A stretch of 64,000 nt of DNA, taken from positions 1 to 64,000 of the forward strand of contig NZ_JNKI01000011.1 of the NCBI RefSeq assembly GCF_000702005.1, written 5' to 3'. Under the pieces are notes generated by a model. The model was not told the origin of the DNA. It did no database searches and saw only the letters and a program-made list of their open reading frames with translations. Positions 41,452-51,412 of the stretch are shown here, piece after piece. Every line of letters begins with the position of its first letter. Position 1 is the first letter of the stretch. The stretch is from Selenomonas sp. ND2010. Its GTDB lineage: Bacteria > Bacillota > Negativicutes > Selenomonadales > Selenomonadaceae. Made by a program: the position numbers and the translations under genes.

Positions 41452-44106
41452 ATGAAAGTAGTTAAGGGACTGAGCAAGACAGAGGTGGAGGCATCACGAA
41501 AAAAGTATGGGGATAATGTGATTCCCGATTCGGAGCCGACAACCTTTTGGGACGAGTTCAAGGAAACATTTAACGACCCGATGATTCGTATTTTGCTTGT
41601 TATTGTAGCAATTATGCTGGTTATGTACTCTTTAGGACATGCGCAGATATATGAACCATTGGGAACGATTGTAGCGGTATTCATCGTGGCTTTTGTCACG
41701 GCTAAGACAGGTGTGGCTAGTGACACCAAGTATCGGGAGTTAAAGGAAAGCACGAAGAAGGATACTTGTAAAATCTATCGTGATGGGAAAGTATGCAATC
41801 TGGAAATGGATGAAGTGGTTGTAGGTGATATGGTGCTGCTGCAATCCGGGGATAAAATTCCGGCAGATGGTGTATTGACCGATGGCGATTTGCGGGTGAA
41901 TAATTCCGCGCTTAATGGTGAAGTAGAGGAATGTAAGAAAGTTGCTGCTACTGAGGAAGTAGCTTTTCCGGAAACCGTTACTGGTGATGATTTGACAGGT
42001 AGTCATCTGCTATTTCGGGGAACTGTGGTTTTTGACGGCGAAGGTGTGCTGACAGTTCGTAAAGTTGGCCTGGCTACCATGATGGGTAAGATGGCGGCGG
42101 AAATGAACGAGGAGGAACCGGATTCGCCGCTAAAGGTAAAACTCAGTAAATTGGCACAGCAAATATCTGTATTTGGTTATGTGTCAGCAGTGGTAATTGT
42201 GGCTATGTATATGGCCTATTTCATTATTGGTGCAGGCGGCTTTTCAGCTTATGGAGCATTGGGCTGGGAACGGATACTTATGGATACCGTGGAGGCTGTT
42301 TCATTGGCTATCCTGATTGTGGTTTGTGCTGTGCCAGAAGGCTTGCCCTTAATGATTTCACTAGTGCTTATGCAAAATACCAGCCGTATGCTGGACCATA
42401 ATGTGTTGGTGCGTAAGGCAGTAGGTATTGAAACGGCAGGTTCCTTGAATATTTTGTTTAGCGATAAAACTGGCACGATAACCAAGGGCCAGCTGGAAGT
42501 GGTCGAATTTTTGGCAGCAGACGGTAAAGCCATACCGCTGACAGAGTTATCTCAGCATGCGAGATTGAAGCAGTTAATCAATTTAGCGATTGGGAAAAAC
42601 AGTGCAGCACTTTTTGATGCTGATCACCAAGTGATTGGCGGTAATGCGACGGATCAGGCGTTGATGCGTTTCTTAGGCGAAGATGATTACCAGTCATTGC
42701 AGGGAAAGTATACTGTTGGTGCACACCAGGGCTTTAATTCGGCAAATAAATTCAGTCAGGCAGAGATTAAGGAAGAAGCGAAAGTTTTTTACAAAGGTGC
42801 TCCAGAACGTTTGATGGTGTCAGCTAATTTGCAAGGTGTGGATCTGAATGGTGAAGTAATTCAGGCAGACAAAAGCAAATTGGATGCCAAGATAAATGAT
42901 TATGCTACCCGTGCTATGCGTGTTTTGGCGTTTGCCTATTCAACAAATGCGATGACGGAAAATAAGGTTAATGATGATGCTGTTTTGATTGGCTTTGCGG
43001 CTATTCGTGATGATGTACGCCCGGAAGCGCAGGAAGCTATCCATGAGGTACAGCAGGCAGGCATACAAGTAGTAATGATTACTGGTGACCGTAAGGAAAC
43101 TGCTGTTGCCATTGCTCGTGATGCGGGGCTTATTACGTCGGATAAAGATAAAGTCTTTGATTCCATGCAACTGTCTGGTATGTCGGATGAGGAATTAAAG
43201 GCTCAGATTAAAGACATACGGGTTATTGCCCGCGCATTACCGACAGATAAATCCCGTATGGTGCGACTGTGCCAGGAAATGAATCTGGTTGTTGGTATGA
43301 CCGGTGATGGTGTTAATGATTCGCCAGCTCTCAAGCGGGCGGATGTAGGCTTTGCTATGGGGAGTGGCACAGAAGCTGCTAAAGAAGCTGGGGAAATTGT
43401 GGTTTTGGATGATAACTTCCGATCCATTAAAGATGCAGTTTTATATGGCCGCACCATCTACCATAATATTTTGAAGTTCTGCAAATTCCAGCTGATGATT
43501 AATGTGGCGGCAGTTGTTGTCACAGCCTGCAGCCCGTTTTTTGGCATTACAGAACCCTTGCGGGTGGTTCATCTGTTGTTCATTAATCTGGTAATGGATA
43601 GCCTTGGGGCTATTATGCTGGGCAATGAACCCGCGATTGAGCGCTATATGCGGGAAATGCCCCGTCGGAGGGATGAAAGTGTTATCAGCAAAGCGATGGC
43701 CGTACAGATTCTCTTTATGGCGGCCTGGCTCACCGCTATGAGTTTTGTATTCCTGACTGTTCCTTGGTTTGCAGATTTCTTCGGTGGTCAGGATAAACTC
43801 TATACGGCATATTTCGTTCTCTTCGTTATCAGTGCACTGTTCAATGGCTTTAATGTCCGGGATGATGGCAGTGAGATATTCAGCCGCTTAGGGGATAATC
43901 CCGATTTCCTGCGGGTATGGGTGATTATTGCGGCAGTACAGATGCTTATTGTAAATGCGGCATTGGTACCATTGGAAGCCTTTAAATGGATTGGTGCTAT
44001 GTTTAGTTGTACGCCGTTTAGTCTGGCAGGTTGGGGATTGGTGTTTGTCTTGGCATTTACCATGATTCCCGTGGATTTGCTGCGAAAGCAGATTATAAAA
44101 GGTTAA
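41452..44106 (+). CDS. P-type Ca2+-transporting ATPase (PMCA/SERCA-like, type II)
   Basis: This protein of about 884 residues has a cation ATPase N-terminal domain, the actuator motif LNGEVEE (TGES-like), the M4 calcium motif VCAVPEGLPLMIS, the phosphorylation site FSDKTGTITKG, the hinge MTGDGVNDSPALKRADVGFAMG and a C-terminal membrane domain (NLVMDSLGAIMLGNEPA). The VPEGLP motif and length fit Ca2+ exporters. GGGAGGGATGG lies upstream of the ATG at 41452. The terD gene follows after 65 bases. TerD proteins bind Ca2+, so the pump probably belongs to the Ter calcium/stress circuit. Confidence 0.9.
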   Translation: MKVVKGLSKTEVEASRKKYGDNVIPDSEPTTFWDEFKETFNDPMIRILLVIVAIMLVMYSLGHAQIYEPLGTIVAVFIVAFVTAKTGVASDTKYRELKESTKKDTCKIYRDGKVCNLEMDEVVVGDMVLLQSGDKIPADGVLTDGDLRVNNSALNGEVEECKKVAATEEVAFPETVTGDDLTGSHLLFRGTVVFDGEGVLTVRKVGLATMMGKMAAEMNEEEPDSPLKVKLSKLAQQISVFGYVSAVVIVAMYMAYFIIGAGGFSAYGALGWERILMDTVEAVSLAILIVVCAVPEGLPLMISLVLMQNTSRMLDHNVLVRKAVGIETAGSLNILFSDKTGTITKGQLEVVEFLAADGKAIPLTELSQHARLKQLINLAIGKNSAALFDADHQVIGGNATDQALMRFLGEDDYQSLQGKYTVGAHQGFNSANKFSQAEIKEEAKVFYKGAPERLMVSANLQGVDLNGEVIQADKSKLDAKINDYATRAMRVLAFAYSTNAMTENKVNDDAVLIGFAAIRDDVRPEAQEAIHEVQQAGIQVVMITGDRKETAVAIARDAGLITSDKDKVFDSMQLSGMSDEELKAQIKDIRVIARALPTDKSRMVRLCQEMNLVVGMTGDGVNDSPALKRADVGFAMGSGTEAAKEAGEIVVLDDNFRSIKDAVLYGRTIYHNILKFCKFQLMINVAAVVVTACSPFFGITEPLRVVHLLFINLVMDSLGAIMLGNEPAIERYMREMPRRRDESVISKAMAVQILFMAAWLTAMSFVFLTVPWFADFFGGQDKLYTAYFVLFVISALFNGFNVRDDGSEIFSRLGDNPDFLRVWVIIAAVQMLIVNAALVPLEAFKWIGAMFSCTPFSLAGWGLVFVLAFTMIPVDLLRKQIIKG

Positions 44107-44118
44107 ATTCATGCTATT

Positions 44119-44133
44119 AAGTGCATTGCACTT
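44119..44133. promoter_or_regulatory. Palindrome before terD
   Basis: AAGTGCA-T-TGCACTT is a perfect 15-base palindrome between the ATPase gene and terD. It is followed by an AT-rich stretch, so it is a candidate operator or promoter element for an internal transcription start. Confidence 0.4.
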
Positions 44134-44171
44134 GATATAAAATTAATTTATTTTTAAGGAGGAGTTTCATC

Positions 44172-44750
44172 ATGGCAGTAAGTTTAAGCAAAGGTCAGAA
44201 GGTAGATCTGACGAAAGGAAATCCTGGTTTGTCTAAAATTGTGGTAGGTCTTGGATGGGATACCAACAAGTATGATGGTGGTCATGATTTCGATCTAGAT
44301 GCCGCTGCATTCTTGTGTGGAGCAAGCGGCAAAGTCAACAGTGATGATGACTTCGTTTTCTACAATAACTTGAAGCATGCTTCTGGCAGTGTAGAGCACA
44401 TGGGCGATAACCTGACAGGTGAAGGCGATGGTGACGATGAACAGATTAAGGTTGATTTGTCCAAAGTACCAGCTAATGTAGAGAAGGTGGATTTCACTGT
44501 AACGATCCATGAAGCAGATACCCGCAATCAGAATTTTGGCCAGGTTTCCAATGCTTATATTCGCATCTTTGATGAAGGAAATAACAAGGAACTTATCCGC
44601 TATGACCTGGGTGAGGATTTCTCTGTAGAGACAGCTGTTGTGGTTGGTGAGCTCTATCGTCATAATGGCGAGTGGAAGTTTAATGCTATTGGTAGTGGTT
44701 TCCAAGGTGGTTTGGCTGCTTTAGGTCGTAACTTTGGCGTAAATGTTTGA
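44172..44750 (+). CDS. terD: TerD-family stress protein
   Basis: This 192-residue single TerD domain has [28 protein letters not shown], the acidic Ca2+-binding segment [26 protein letters not shown] (the GDNxTG signature) and [26 protein letters not shown]. TerD proteins bind calcium at two sites and act in tellurite, phage and envelope-stress tolerance. AAGGAGG precedes the ATG. It is cytoplasmic. All signature residues are present, making it the archetypal copy in this locus. Confidence 0.95.
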   Translation: MAVSLSKGQKVDLTKGNPGLSKIVVGLGWDTNKYDGGHDFDLDAAAFLCGASGKVNSDDDFVFYNNLKHASGSVEHMGDNLTGEGDGDDEQIKVDLSKVPANVEKVDFTVTIHEADTRNQNFGQVSNAYIRIFDEGNNKELIRYDLGEDFSVETAVVVGELYRHNGEWKFNAIGSGFQGGLAALGRNFGVNV

Positions 44751-44770
44751 TAGAAAATTTTGTTAGGAAA

Positions 44771-44802
44771 ACTTGCGGTGGTGATTCATTGCCACCGCAG
44801 GT
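44771..44802 (+). terminator. Hairpin between terD and the terD-terA fusion
   Basis: ACTTGCGGTGG (44771-44781) pairs with CCACCGCAGGT (44792-44802) and is followed by TGTTTC. It could attenuate or process the transcript and give terD a higher dose. Confidence 0.55.
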
Positions 44803-44855
44803 TGTTTCTGGCTATATAAAAATGTCTGAAAATTAAATAAATAGAGGGCGAGTGG

Positions 44856-46088
44856 ATGATCAGTCTTAGCAAAGGTCAGAAAGTTGACTTGACCAAGGGT
44901 AATACCGCAATAAAGCATCTGTTGATTGGTTTGGGATGGCAAAGCCGAGGAGATGATTTTGATCTGGATACGGCAGCTTTTCTGTTAGGGGCTAGTGGCA
45001 AGGTCGCTGGGGATAATGAATTTATTTTCTATGGTAATCTGCGGCATCCAAGTGGCTGTGTTGAACATAAGGGGGATAACCTGACAGGTAATAGCGGTGG
45101 TGATGCAGAGCAGATTCTGGTAAATCTGGATAAGGTTCCGCAAAGTATTGAAAAGATTGATTTTACGGCAACAATTTATGATGCAGAGAAAAGACGGCAA
45201 AATTTTGGCATGGTACAAAATGCTTATATCCGTGTTGTAAACGCCGATACTCAGCAGGAAATGCTGCGCTTTGATTTAGGCTCGCAATTTTCGGTGGAAA
45301 CAGCCGTAGTCGTGGGCGAAATCTACAGGTATAAAGGTGAGTGGAAATTTAATGCCATAGGCAGTGGCTATCAGGGTGGATTAGCGGCTTTGTGTAATAG
45401 TTTTGGTATTGAGGTATCAGATGCTGCTCCTGCGAATAATTCATCAGTTGTACCACCTGCGCCACCTGTACCGCCGAAAAAAGTAGAATTGCGTAAAGGG
45501 CAAAAAGTGAGCCTGGTTAAAAAAGCCGGAGTTAACTTAGGGAAAATCTCAATTAACCTTAATTGGTCCCAACCGACGAGACAGAATAAAGGATTCTTTG
45601 ATTCTATATTTGGTGGGAATGATGGTATTGATTTGGATTTGGCCTGTCTTTTTGAAATGAAAGATGGCAGCAAAGGTGCGGTGCAGGCATTAGGCAATAG
45701 TTTTGGCAGCTTTAATAGTTTCCCGTATATCGAATTGGATGGGGATGATCGAACCGGCAATTCCGAGGGCGGGGAAAATATGCGAATAAACGGTGCAAAG
45801 ATTTCGGAAATAAAGCGAATTCTTATTTTTACTTTTATTTATGAAGGTGCCGCTAACTGGAGAGAGGCTCAGGGGGTGGTAACGGTTAAGTGTTCGGGGA
45901 ATCCGGATATTATTGTTAGAATGGATGAATACGGTTCTGATAAAGGTCATTGTGCAATCGCATTACTGGAAAATCAAAACGATGAAACGTTCAGTGTAGA
46001 GAAAATTGTGCGATTTTTCAACAGTCATAAGGAAATAGATCAGGCCTTTGGCTGGGGATTGCGCTGGGTAGCCGGATCTAAGGATTAA
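44856..46088 (+). CDS. TerD-TerA fusion protein
   Basis: In this 410-residue protein, residues 1-190 are a complete TerD domain ([54 protein letters not shown]). A Pro/Ala-rich linker ([14 protein letters not shown], about 198-211) follows. Residues 212-410 are a TerA-like domain ([58 protein letters not shown]). In enterobacterial ter loci terA and terD are separate genes, so the fusion fixes a 1:1 ratio. Predicted to bind several Ca2+ ions. It is followed closely by the vWA gene. Confidence 0.9.
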   Translation: MISLSKGQKVDLTKGNTAIKHLLIGLGWQSRGDDFDLDTAAFLLGASGKVAGDNEFIFYGNLRHPSGCVEHKGDNLTGNSGGDAEQILVNLDKVPQSIEKIDFTATIYDAEKRRQNFGMVQNAYIRVVNADTQQEMLRFDLGSQFSVETAVVVGEIYRYKGEWKFNAIGSGYQGGLAALCNSFGIEVSDAAPANNSSVVPPAPPVPPKKVELRKGQKVSLVKKAGVNLGKISINLNWSQPTRQNKGFFDSIFGGNDGIDLDLACLFEMKDGSKGAVQALGNSFGSFNSFPYIELDGDDRTGNSEGGENMRINGAKISEIKRILIFTFIYEGAANWREAQGVVTVKCSGNPDIIVRMDEYGSDKGHCAIALLENQNDETFSVEKIVRFFNSHKEIDQAFGWGLRWVAGSKD

Positions 46089-46112
46089 ATAATTGCAAAG
46101 GAGAAATATCTT

Positions 46113-46760
46113 ATGTCATCGTATGTGCGTAGATTACCAGTATATTTATTGTTGGACTGTTCTGGCTCTATGTCAGGTGAACCTATCGAATCGGTACGCC
46201 AGGGCATAAAAATGCTGGTCAATGAGTTGAAGGGCGACCCACAGGCATTGGAAACAGCCTGCTTGTCTGTGATTACTTTTGCTAGTGTAGCGCAACAGAC
46301 ATCACCACTTACAGAACTTATGCTGTTCAAGGAGCCGAAGTTGGAGGCTAGCGGTGCAACAGCTTTAGGTGGCGCATTAAGAGTGTTGCGGGAATGTATT
46401 GAAAAAGAAGTACGCAAGACTACGGAAAATCAAAAAGGAGATTGGCGTCCCTTGGTGTTTATTCTTACGGATGGTCTGCATACGGATGATGAAGAATTTG
46501 ACATGCAGACAAAGGATTTGAAATCCTTGAAAGTGGCGAATATCATTGCTGTAGGAGCAGGTCCCTATGTGGAGCAGGCTACATTAAAACGTATTACCGA
46601 TAATGTTTTGTTGATGAATACGGCATCGGCAGGTGATTTAGCCAAGTTCTTTGCCTGGGTTTCCGGTTCCATCAAAATGTCCTCCAAGAGTCTAGATGCC
46701 AAGCCAGGTGGAAATATCGAATTACCACCGCCACCACAGGGCTTTACGATTGTTCCCTAA
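46113..46760 (+). CDS. terY: vWA-domain protein, TerY-like
   Basis: This 215-residue von Willebrand A domain has a complete MIDAS: LLLDCSGSMSGEPI (Asp15, Ser17, Ser19), a Thr in ASGATALGGAL, and the Asp in ILTDGLHTDDEE. It matches TerY, which with a PP2C phosphatase and a zinc-ribbon kinase forms the TerY-P triad known from Ter loci. All three are consecutive here. AAAGGAG precedes the ATG. It probably assembles metal-dependent complexes with phosphorylated partners. Confidence 0.92.
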   Translation: MSSYVRRLPVYLLLDCSGSMSGEPIESVRQGIKMLVNELKGDPQALETACLSVITFASVAQQTSPLTELMLFKEPKLEASGATALGGALRVLRECIEKEVRKTTENQKGDWRPLVFILTDGLHTDDEEFDMQTKDLKSLKVANIIAVGAGPYVEQATLKRITDNVLLMNTASAGDLAKFFAWVSGSIKMSSKSLDAKPGGNIELPPPPQGFTIVP

Positions 46761-46777
46761 ACGAAAAGGAGCAGATT

Positions 46778-48226
46778 GTGGAAGAACGCAACAACGAAAA
46801 AATGATTATGAAAAGTCAGCATTATTCCTATAAGGCAAAAAATATCCTTACGCCAAATGGACAGGAAGGGACGGTAAGTGTCAGGCTGATTACCATTGAA
46901 CCCACCAGTAAGAAAATGTCTGATAAAGAGGATAGCCTTGCGTCTTCGCCAACACAGGAGAAACTCGAAGAAAAAGCAGAGAATATGGAAATGAGCAAAG
47001 TGCTGTCTGATCAGGATGTATTAAAACATACAGCTTCTTTGTGGAAATATAATCCTGTTCCCCAGCATGAACCTGAGCCCTATAGGGAATTTATTACAGA
47101 ATCTGTTACTGTAGGCAGCTGTCATATCATTGCTGCACGGGTGAGAGGAAAAAAACATAAACATGAGGGGACAAATTGTGATGATTGGTTTGAAACAAGA
47201 AGCATAGGAGATTTCATCGTTATAGCGGTAGCGGATGGAGCAGGCTCAAAGAAATTTTCACGTATTGGAGCAAAATCTGCCTGCTTGGGAGCTATGTCCT
47301 TTTTGGAAAAGGCGTTACAGGATTTGGCTGTACAGGAGAAAGAAATGCAGGCGGACTTGGCACAGGCTGTAACGAAGCGTGCATTTCAGCAAATGGTATC
47401 GCAGTTAGCAGGTATAGTGCAAAATGCGGTTATAGAAGCAAGAAAAAATGTTGTCAAAGCCTATCAACAACGGCGGGGAGATGAGAATTACAAAAAAGTT
47501 GTAGGGCGGGATTTAGAGCTGAATGACTTTGCATCTACTTTTTTACTGACAATTGCTTTGCCATTGGAAAAGACTGGAGAGCTGCTAGTGGTGAACTGTC
47601 AGGTAGGGGATGGCATGACGGCTGCATTGAATACAAAGGCTTCTTATGAGCAAATTGTTACTTTGATTGGGAATGCAGATAGTGGAACCTTTTCGGGGGA
47701 AACGGAATTTTTGACTAGTAATGCTATATGCTCTAAGGAAAGTTTGATGAACCGCACGAAAGTTGCTCGCAAGCATTTTGATGTCATTATGTCAATGACA
47801 GATGGTGTATCCGATGACTATGATCCGCCGGGGAAAGAAATGCTGCGGTTATATACAGATTTGTGCATTAACCGGGTATTGGATTTTCCTAAACTGGAAA
47901 AGAGATGTGCAACACTTTCATCAGAGGCACGAAAAAAGATACGGGAAAAAACTCCACAGGCACAGTCCTATCCTACAGTAAGTGGAGAGGTTTCACCGAA
48001 AATGGTATCAATTCAGTATACCAGAGATTTTTGTGAATTAAACAAGATTGATTTACGAGAAATGTGGGAAAAATATCAACCATATTTAGGCGTAATGATG
48101 CAAGAAATGGAACAGGTACAGGGGAAAAATGCAGCAACCAGATTAAAAGACTGGCTGGATAATTATGTGATTAGAGGTTCGTTTGATGATCGAACCCTAG
48201 TTATCCTGCAACGGGGAGGTAATTAG
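46778..48226 (+). CDS. PP2C-family protein phosphatase (TerY-P triad)
   Basis: In this 482-residue protein, the N-terminal 100 residues are polar and unassigned. A PP2C-like domain follows: KHEGTNCDDWFETR and VIAVADGAGSKKFSRIGAKSAC (about 148-169, metal-binding Asp), then MSMTDGVSDDYDPPG (about 333) with the second Asp pair, and FDDRTLVILQRG at the end. It dephosphorylates Ser/Thr in a Mg/Mn-dependent way and should counter the kinase encoded next. The GTG start has AAAGGAG upstream. The downstream GTG starts 2 bases after its stop. Confidence 0.9.
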   Translation: MEERNNEKMIMKSQHYSYKAKNILTPNGQEGTVSVRLITIEPTSKKMSDKEDSLASSPTQEKLEEKAENMEMSKVLSDQDVLKHTASLWKYNPVPQHEPEPYREFITESVTVGSCHIIAARVRGKKHKHEGTNCDDWFETRSIGDFIVIAVADGAGSKKFSRIGAKSACLGAMSFLEKALQDLAVQEKEMQADLAQAVTKRAFQQMVSQLAGIVQNAVIEARKNVVKAYQQRRGDENYKKVVGRDLELNDFASTFLLTIALPLEKTGELLVVNCQVGDGMTAALNTKASYEQIVTLIGNADSGTFSGETEFLTSNAICSKESLMNRTKVARKHFDVIMSMTDGVSDDYDPPGKEMLRLYTDLCINRVLDFPKLEKRCATLSSEARKKIREKTPQAQSYPTVSGEVSPKMVSIQYTRDFCELNKIDLREMWEKYQPYLGVMMQEMEQVQGKNAATRLKDWLDNYVIRGSFDDRTLVILQRGGN

Positions 48227-48227
48227 A

Positions 48228-49730
48228 GTGGCTCATAAAAAGAAAAACAATAACATTGCCAAAGCCATTCTAATGGATGATACAGAGCTTGAATATGTGA
48301 TAACGGATAATCCTCCGCGAGGAGGGATGAAGTACACCTATTTTACGCCAGACAAAAAATATGCAGTGCAGTTCTTCAATAAGGCAGAGGATGCTGAATC
48401 AGCGCAGATGCAGGCGCGGTTGGAAAATATTGTTGGTTTGTACAACCCAACAATTTCTCAAGATGAAGGCGGAGCGATGGGGAATACTTCGGAAACTGCA
48501 GCATATTTTTCCAGGCTCTTTTGTTGGCCGGTGGCTCTGATAAAGGAGCCTGAGTTTGGTGTAGTCTGTCCGACTTATCCACAGAATTTCTTTTTTGGTA
48601 AAGATGCGGTAAAGCCGGGCGTAAATTTAGATATGGACGGCAAAGATAAAAAAAGCAAATGGTTTACTTCAAGGAGCAGTCGGTGGCTGGCAGAAAAGGA
48701 AAAAGGTAACTTTCAAACGATGCTCAGATTGTCCATATCGTTAGCGAGAGCAATTCGCCGCATGCATGCGGCGGGGCTTTCTCATTCTGATTTATCCAGC
48801 AACAATGTCTTAATAGATCCTAAAACAGGCTCCTGTGTGGTTATCGACATTGATTCGTTGGTTGTACCGGGGGTGTTTCCGCCGGAAGTTGCCGGAACTA
48901 AAGGGTATATAGCACCAGAAGTTTTGGAAACAATGGAATTTGATTTTGACGATCCGAAACGTAAATTGCCATGTGCTGCTACGGATTTATTTGCCTTGCC
49001 AGTGCTCTTGTATGAGTATTTGTTGCATCGTCATCCATTAGATGGACCTAAGGTATATTCAACAGTGTCAACTGAGGAAGATGAGTATCTGCAATATGGA
49101 CCGAAGGCAACCTTTATTGAAAATCCACAGGATACATCCAACAGACCGGATGATTTGGAAGTAACTATACATGACTTAGGACCTTATTTGGAAAAACTAT
49201 TTTTGCAGGCTTTTGTAGATGGGCTTCACGATCCGGATAAGCGACCTACAGCCAGTCAATGGGAAAGGGCGTTAGGGAAAACTTGGGATTTGTTGCAGCC
49301 TTGTAAGAATCCACATTGTCGTGCGCAATGGTTTGTTCTGTATGATTTGCATAATCCTGTTTGCCCGTATTGTGGTCAGGGACTAGATAGCCGGGATGTA
49401 ATGCACCTGCGCCTGAAAAAGCCCATGCGGGGGCGAAAGGGGCAGTGGCAACAGGTAGGTGAGATTAATCTATATGATAGAATGCCACTGTTTAATTGGC
49501 ATTTCATCGCCAATGTTTATCCGGATGAAAAGATGCAGAATCGCTCCATGCAGGCTTATATAAGTCACCAAGGCAGTGAATGGTATTTGGTAAATAATGC
49601 GCTGGCGGGGATGCTGTCGCCAAAGGGAAATTTGGTGCCAGTAGGGCAAGCAGTATGGCTGAAAGATGGAGAAATATTTCCTTCCAGCAATAATCCGGAA
49701 GCATTGCTGTTGGAGGTGGTAAGGGGATAG
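48228..49730 (+). CDS. Protein kinase-like protein with C-terminal zinc ribbon (TerY-P triad)
   Basis: This is a 500-residue protein. The kinase-like domain spans residues 20-360: catalytic loop GLSHSDLSSNNVLID (about 182-196), a DFG-equivalent VVIDIDSLVVPG, and activation or P+1 segment GTKGYIAPEVL. A zinc ribbon follows (CKNPHCRAQW...CPYCGQ, about 362-386), then a 110-residue C-terminal beta domain with FHA-like appearance. This domain order is that of the kinase of the TerY-P triad. The DFG is DID, so activity should be tested, but the catalytic Asp and Asn are present. Confidence 0.88.
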   Translation: MAHKKKNNNIAKAILMDDTELEYVITDNPPRGGMKYTYFTPDKKYAVQFFNKAEDAESAQMQARLENIVGLYNPTISQDEGGAMGNTSETAAYFSRLFCWPVALIKEPEFGVVCPTYPQNFFFGKDAVKPGVNLDMDGKDKKSKWFTSRSSRWLAEKEKGNFQTMLRLSISLARAIRRMHAAGLSHSDLSSNNVLIDPKTGSCVVIDIDSLVVPGVFPPEVAGTKGYIAPEVLETMEFDFDDPKRKLPCAATDLFALPVLLYEYLLHRHPLDGPKVYSTVSTEEDEYLQYGPKATFIENPQDTSNRPDDLEVTIHDLGPYLEKLFLQAFVDGLHDPDKRPTASQWERALGKTWDLLQPCKNPHCRAQWFVLYDLHNPVCPYCGQGLDSRDVMHLRLKKPMRGRKGQWQQVGEINLYDRMPLFNWHFIANVYPDEKMQNRSMQAYISHQGSEWYLVNNALAGMLSPKGNLVPVGQAVWLKDGEIFPSSNNPEALLLEVVRG

Positions 49731-49742
49731 TGGGGGATAATT

Positions 49743-50936
49743 ATGAATTCGTTACAACAGTTATTTGCAAGTAATAATAAGGTTATAGATATTCCAATGG
49801 GCGAGTATGAAGGTCCGTTGACGATAAATCATGCCTGTATTGTAAATGGCAATGGTGCCACAATCTGGGTGAAAAGTGGCACAGCATTAATCGTTAATTC
49901 AGCAAAAGTAACGTTGAACGATTTGCGCATAGAGATTACAAATGACACAGATAATACCTTAGCCGTAAAATTGAAAAAAGATACGTTGTTAAAGTGTGTG
50001 GAAGTGTATGGTCAGGAAGATATAGAAGGGCAGCACTCTAACTGGGCGATTCCCAGAATGATTGATTTAGGATCATTTGCCCCGAATAAGACAAATGAAT
50101 TTTATCGTAGGATGCAGGTTAATAGTGCATGCAGGATAATTAATAATGTTCATGGATTAGAGGTTATACCCTTAAAATTAAGTACGGGTACAAGCGATGT
50201 TTTATTTAAAGTTTCCGCATTGATGGATGGCACAATCTTATATGGGGATATTATTTTAGAAACGGATTATGGCATCAATAAGCGAGTATATATAACTGGA
50301 CGGTCTATATCTGGTGCTGTGGAAGTTCATGAAACATGTGTGAGTAATAATGCACATATTACGGATAGCAAGAGTATAGAGCATCCAAATAATATTCAGA
50401 ATAATGATAAAAATAATTCTAAGATGGTGGTAAAAGGTCAGCGTATATCTTTGGATAATAAAAAGACATTATTTGTGGCCTTTCAAGGCGAGGGCGATGT
50501 TGGCGATATAGATCCATATGCTTTTATGTTAGATGGTAATAGGAAAACACGACAGGATAGAGATTTAGTTTTCTTTGGTAATCTGCAAGCAAAAGAAAAT
50601 GGTGTATATATCGATAATAAAATGGGTATGCAGGGAGTATCAATATGCTGGAAAAATATTCCGGATAAAGTGGAGAGTGTAGTAGTTTCTTTTGCTATAT
50701 ATGAAGATGAGACACATTCAGCAAAATATTTTTCGGCAGTGAGAAAACCGGCTGCCAAAATATATATAGATGATGATGTATATGATTTGCCTTTAGTGTT
50801 GGGCTTGGAAAGAGTGGTTAATATTTTAGAAGTATACAGATATAAAGGGGGATGGAAAGTTAAATTTATTGGAGCAGGTTATACAAGCGGATTAAGAAAA
50901 CTGTGTGAAGAATATGGATTGGATGTAATGGGGTGA
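49743..50936 (+). CDS. Beta-helix/TerD-like fusion protein
   Basis: In this 397-residue protein, residues 1-215 have strand-rich repeats typical of a right-handed beta-helix (DIPMGEYEGPLTINHACIVNGNGATIWVKSGTALIVNSAKVTLNDLRIEI). Residues about 225-397 form a divergent TerD-like domain (VVKGQRISLDNKKTLFVAFQ, DIDPYAFMLDGNRKTRQDRDLVFFGNL, YRYKGGWKVKFIGAGYTSGLRKLCEEYGLDV). The GDNxTG signature is degenerate (IDNKMGMQG), so calcium binding is probably altered. It has no signal peptide. The beta-helix may bind a carbohydrate or serve as a docking surface. The gene lies in tandem after the kinase. Confidence 0.75.
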   Translation: MNSLQQLFASNNKVIDIPMGEYEGPLTINHACIVNGNGATIWVKSGTALIVNSAKVTLNDLRIEITNDTDNTLAVKLKKDTLLKCVEVYGQEDIEGQHSNWAIPRMIDLGSFAPNKTNEFYRRMQVNSACRIINNVHGLEVIPLKLSTGTSDVLFKVSALMDGTILYGDIILETDYGINKRVYITGRSISGAVEVHETCVSNNAHITDSKSIEHPNNIQNNDKNNSKMVVKGQRISLDNKKTLFVAFQGEGDVGDIDPYAFMLDGNRKTRQDRDLVFFGNLQAKENGVYIDNKMGMQGVSICWKNIPDKVESVVVSFAIYEDETHSAKYFSAVRKPAAKIYIDDDVYDLPLVLGLERVVNILEVYRYKGGWKVKFIGAGYTSGLRKLCEEYGLDVMG

Positions 50937-50940
50937 TGAG

Positions 50941-51363
50941 ATGAGAGCTTTATTATCAATACCAGCAGCGTTGTGTGCCTATGTTATTTCTGTGATAATT
51001 TTATTCTTATTCTTTATTTGGTTTTTTGATAAACCGCAGAACTGGGACTATTTTATACCAATAGTTACATCGTTTGTTGCATTTGTCATTGCCGAGATGA
51101 CAGCAGAAGAAATATCTGGAAGTCATAAGGTGGCAGCATTTATCGGATTTTTAATCGGTGCGTTTTGGGTTGTCTTGGTGGTGGCAGATATTTTCGGAAA
51201 TGTATCTGATATAATTCATGCAATAATTGGTTCGCAAGACCATAAGAATGATGTGGGAGCATGGGAAATGTTTTTGTTTTATTTTGATAGAATTTTAAGT
51301 TCAAAGATCTTTGCAACAGTATCAGTAATCTGTGCATCTGGTTCAATAAAAGAAATTAAATAG
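50941..51363 (+). CDS. Integral membrane protein of the Ter island
   Basis: This is a 140-residue protein with four hydrophobic segments (about 3-24, 32-48, 60-86 and 115-135). There is no recognised family and no conserved charged motif in the membrane. It starts 4 bases after the fusion gene, so it is co-translated. It may link the TerD-type proteins to the membrane. Confidence 0.65.
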   Translation: MRALLSIPAALCAYVISVIILFLFFIWFFDKPQNWDYFIPIVTSFVAFVIAEMTAEEISGSHKVAAFIGFLIGAFWVVLVVADIFGNVSDIIHAIIGSQDHKNDVGAWEMFLFYFDRILSSKIFATVSVICASGSIKEIK

Positions 51364-51412
51364 ATTGTTGAGATAAAAGTCATGTGATAAAGACATGGTT
51401 AGGAGGCGATAG

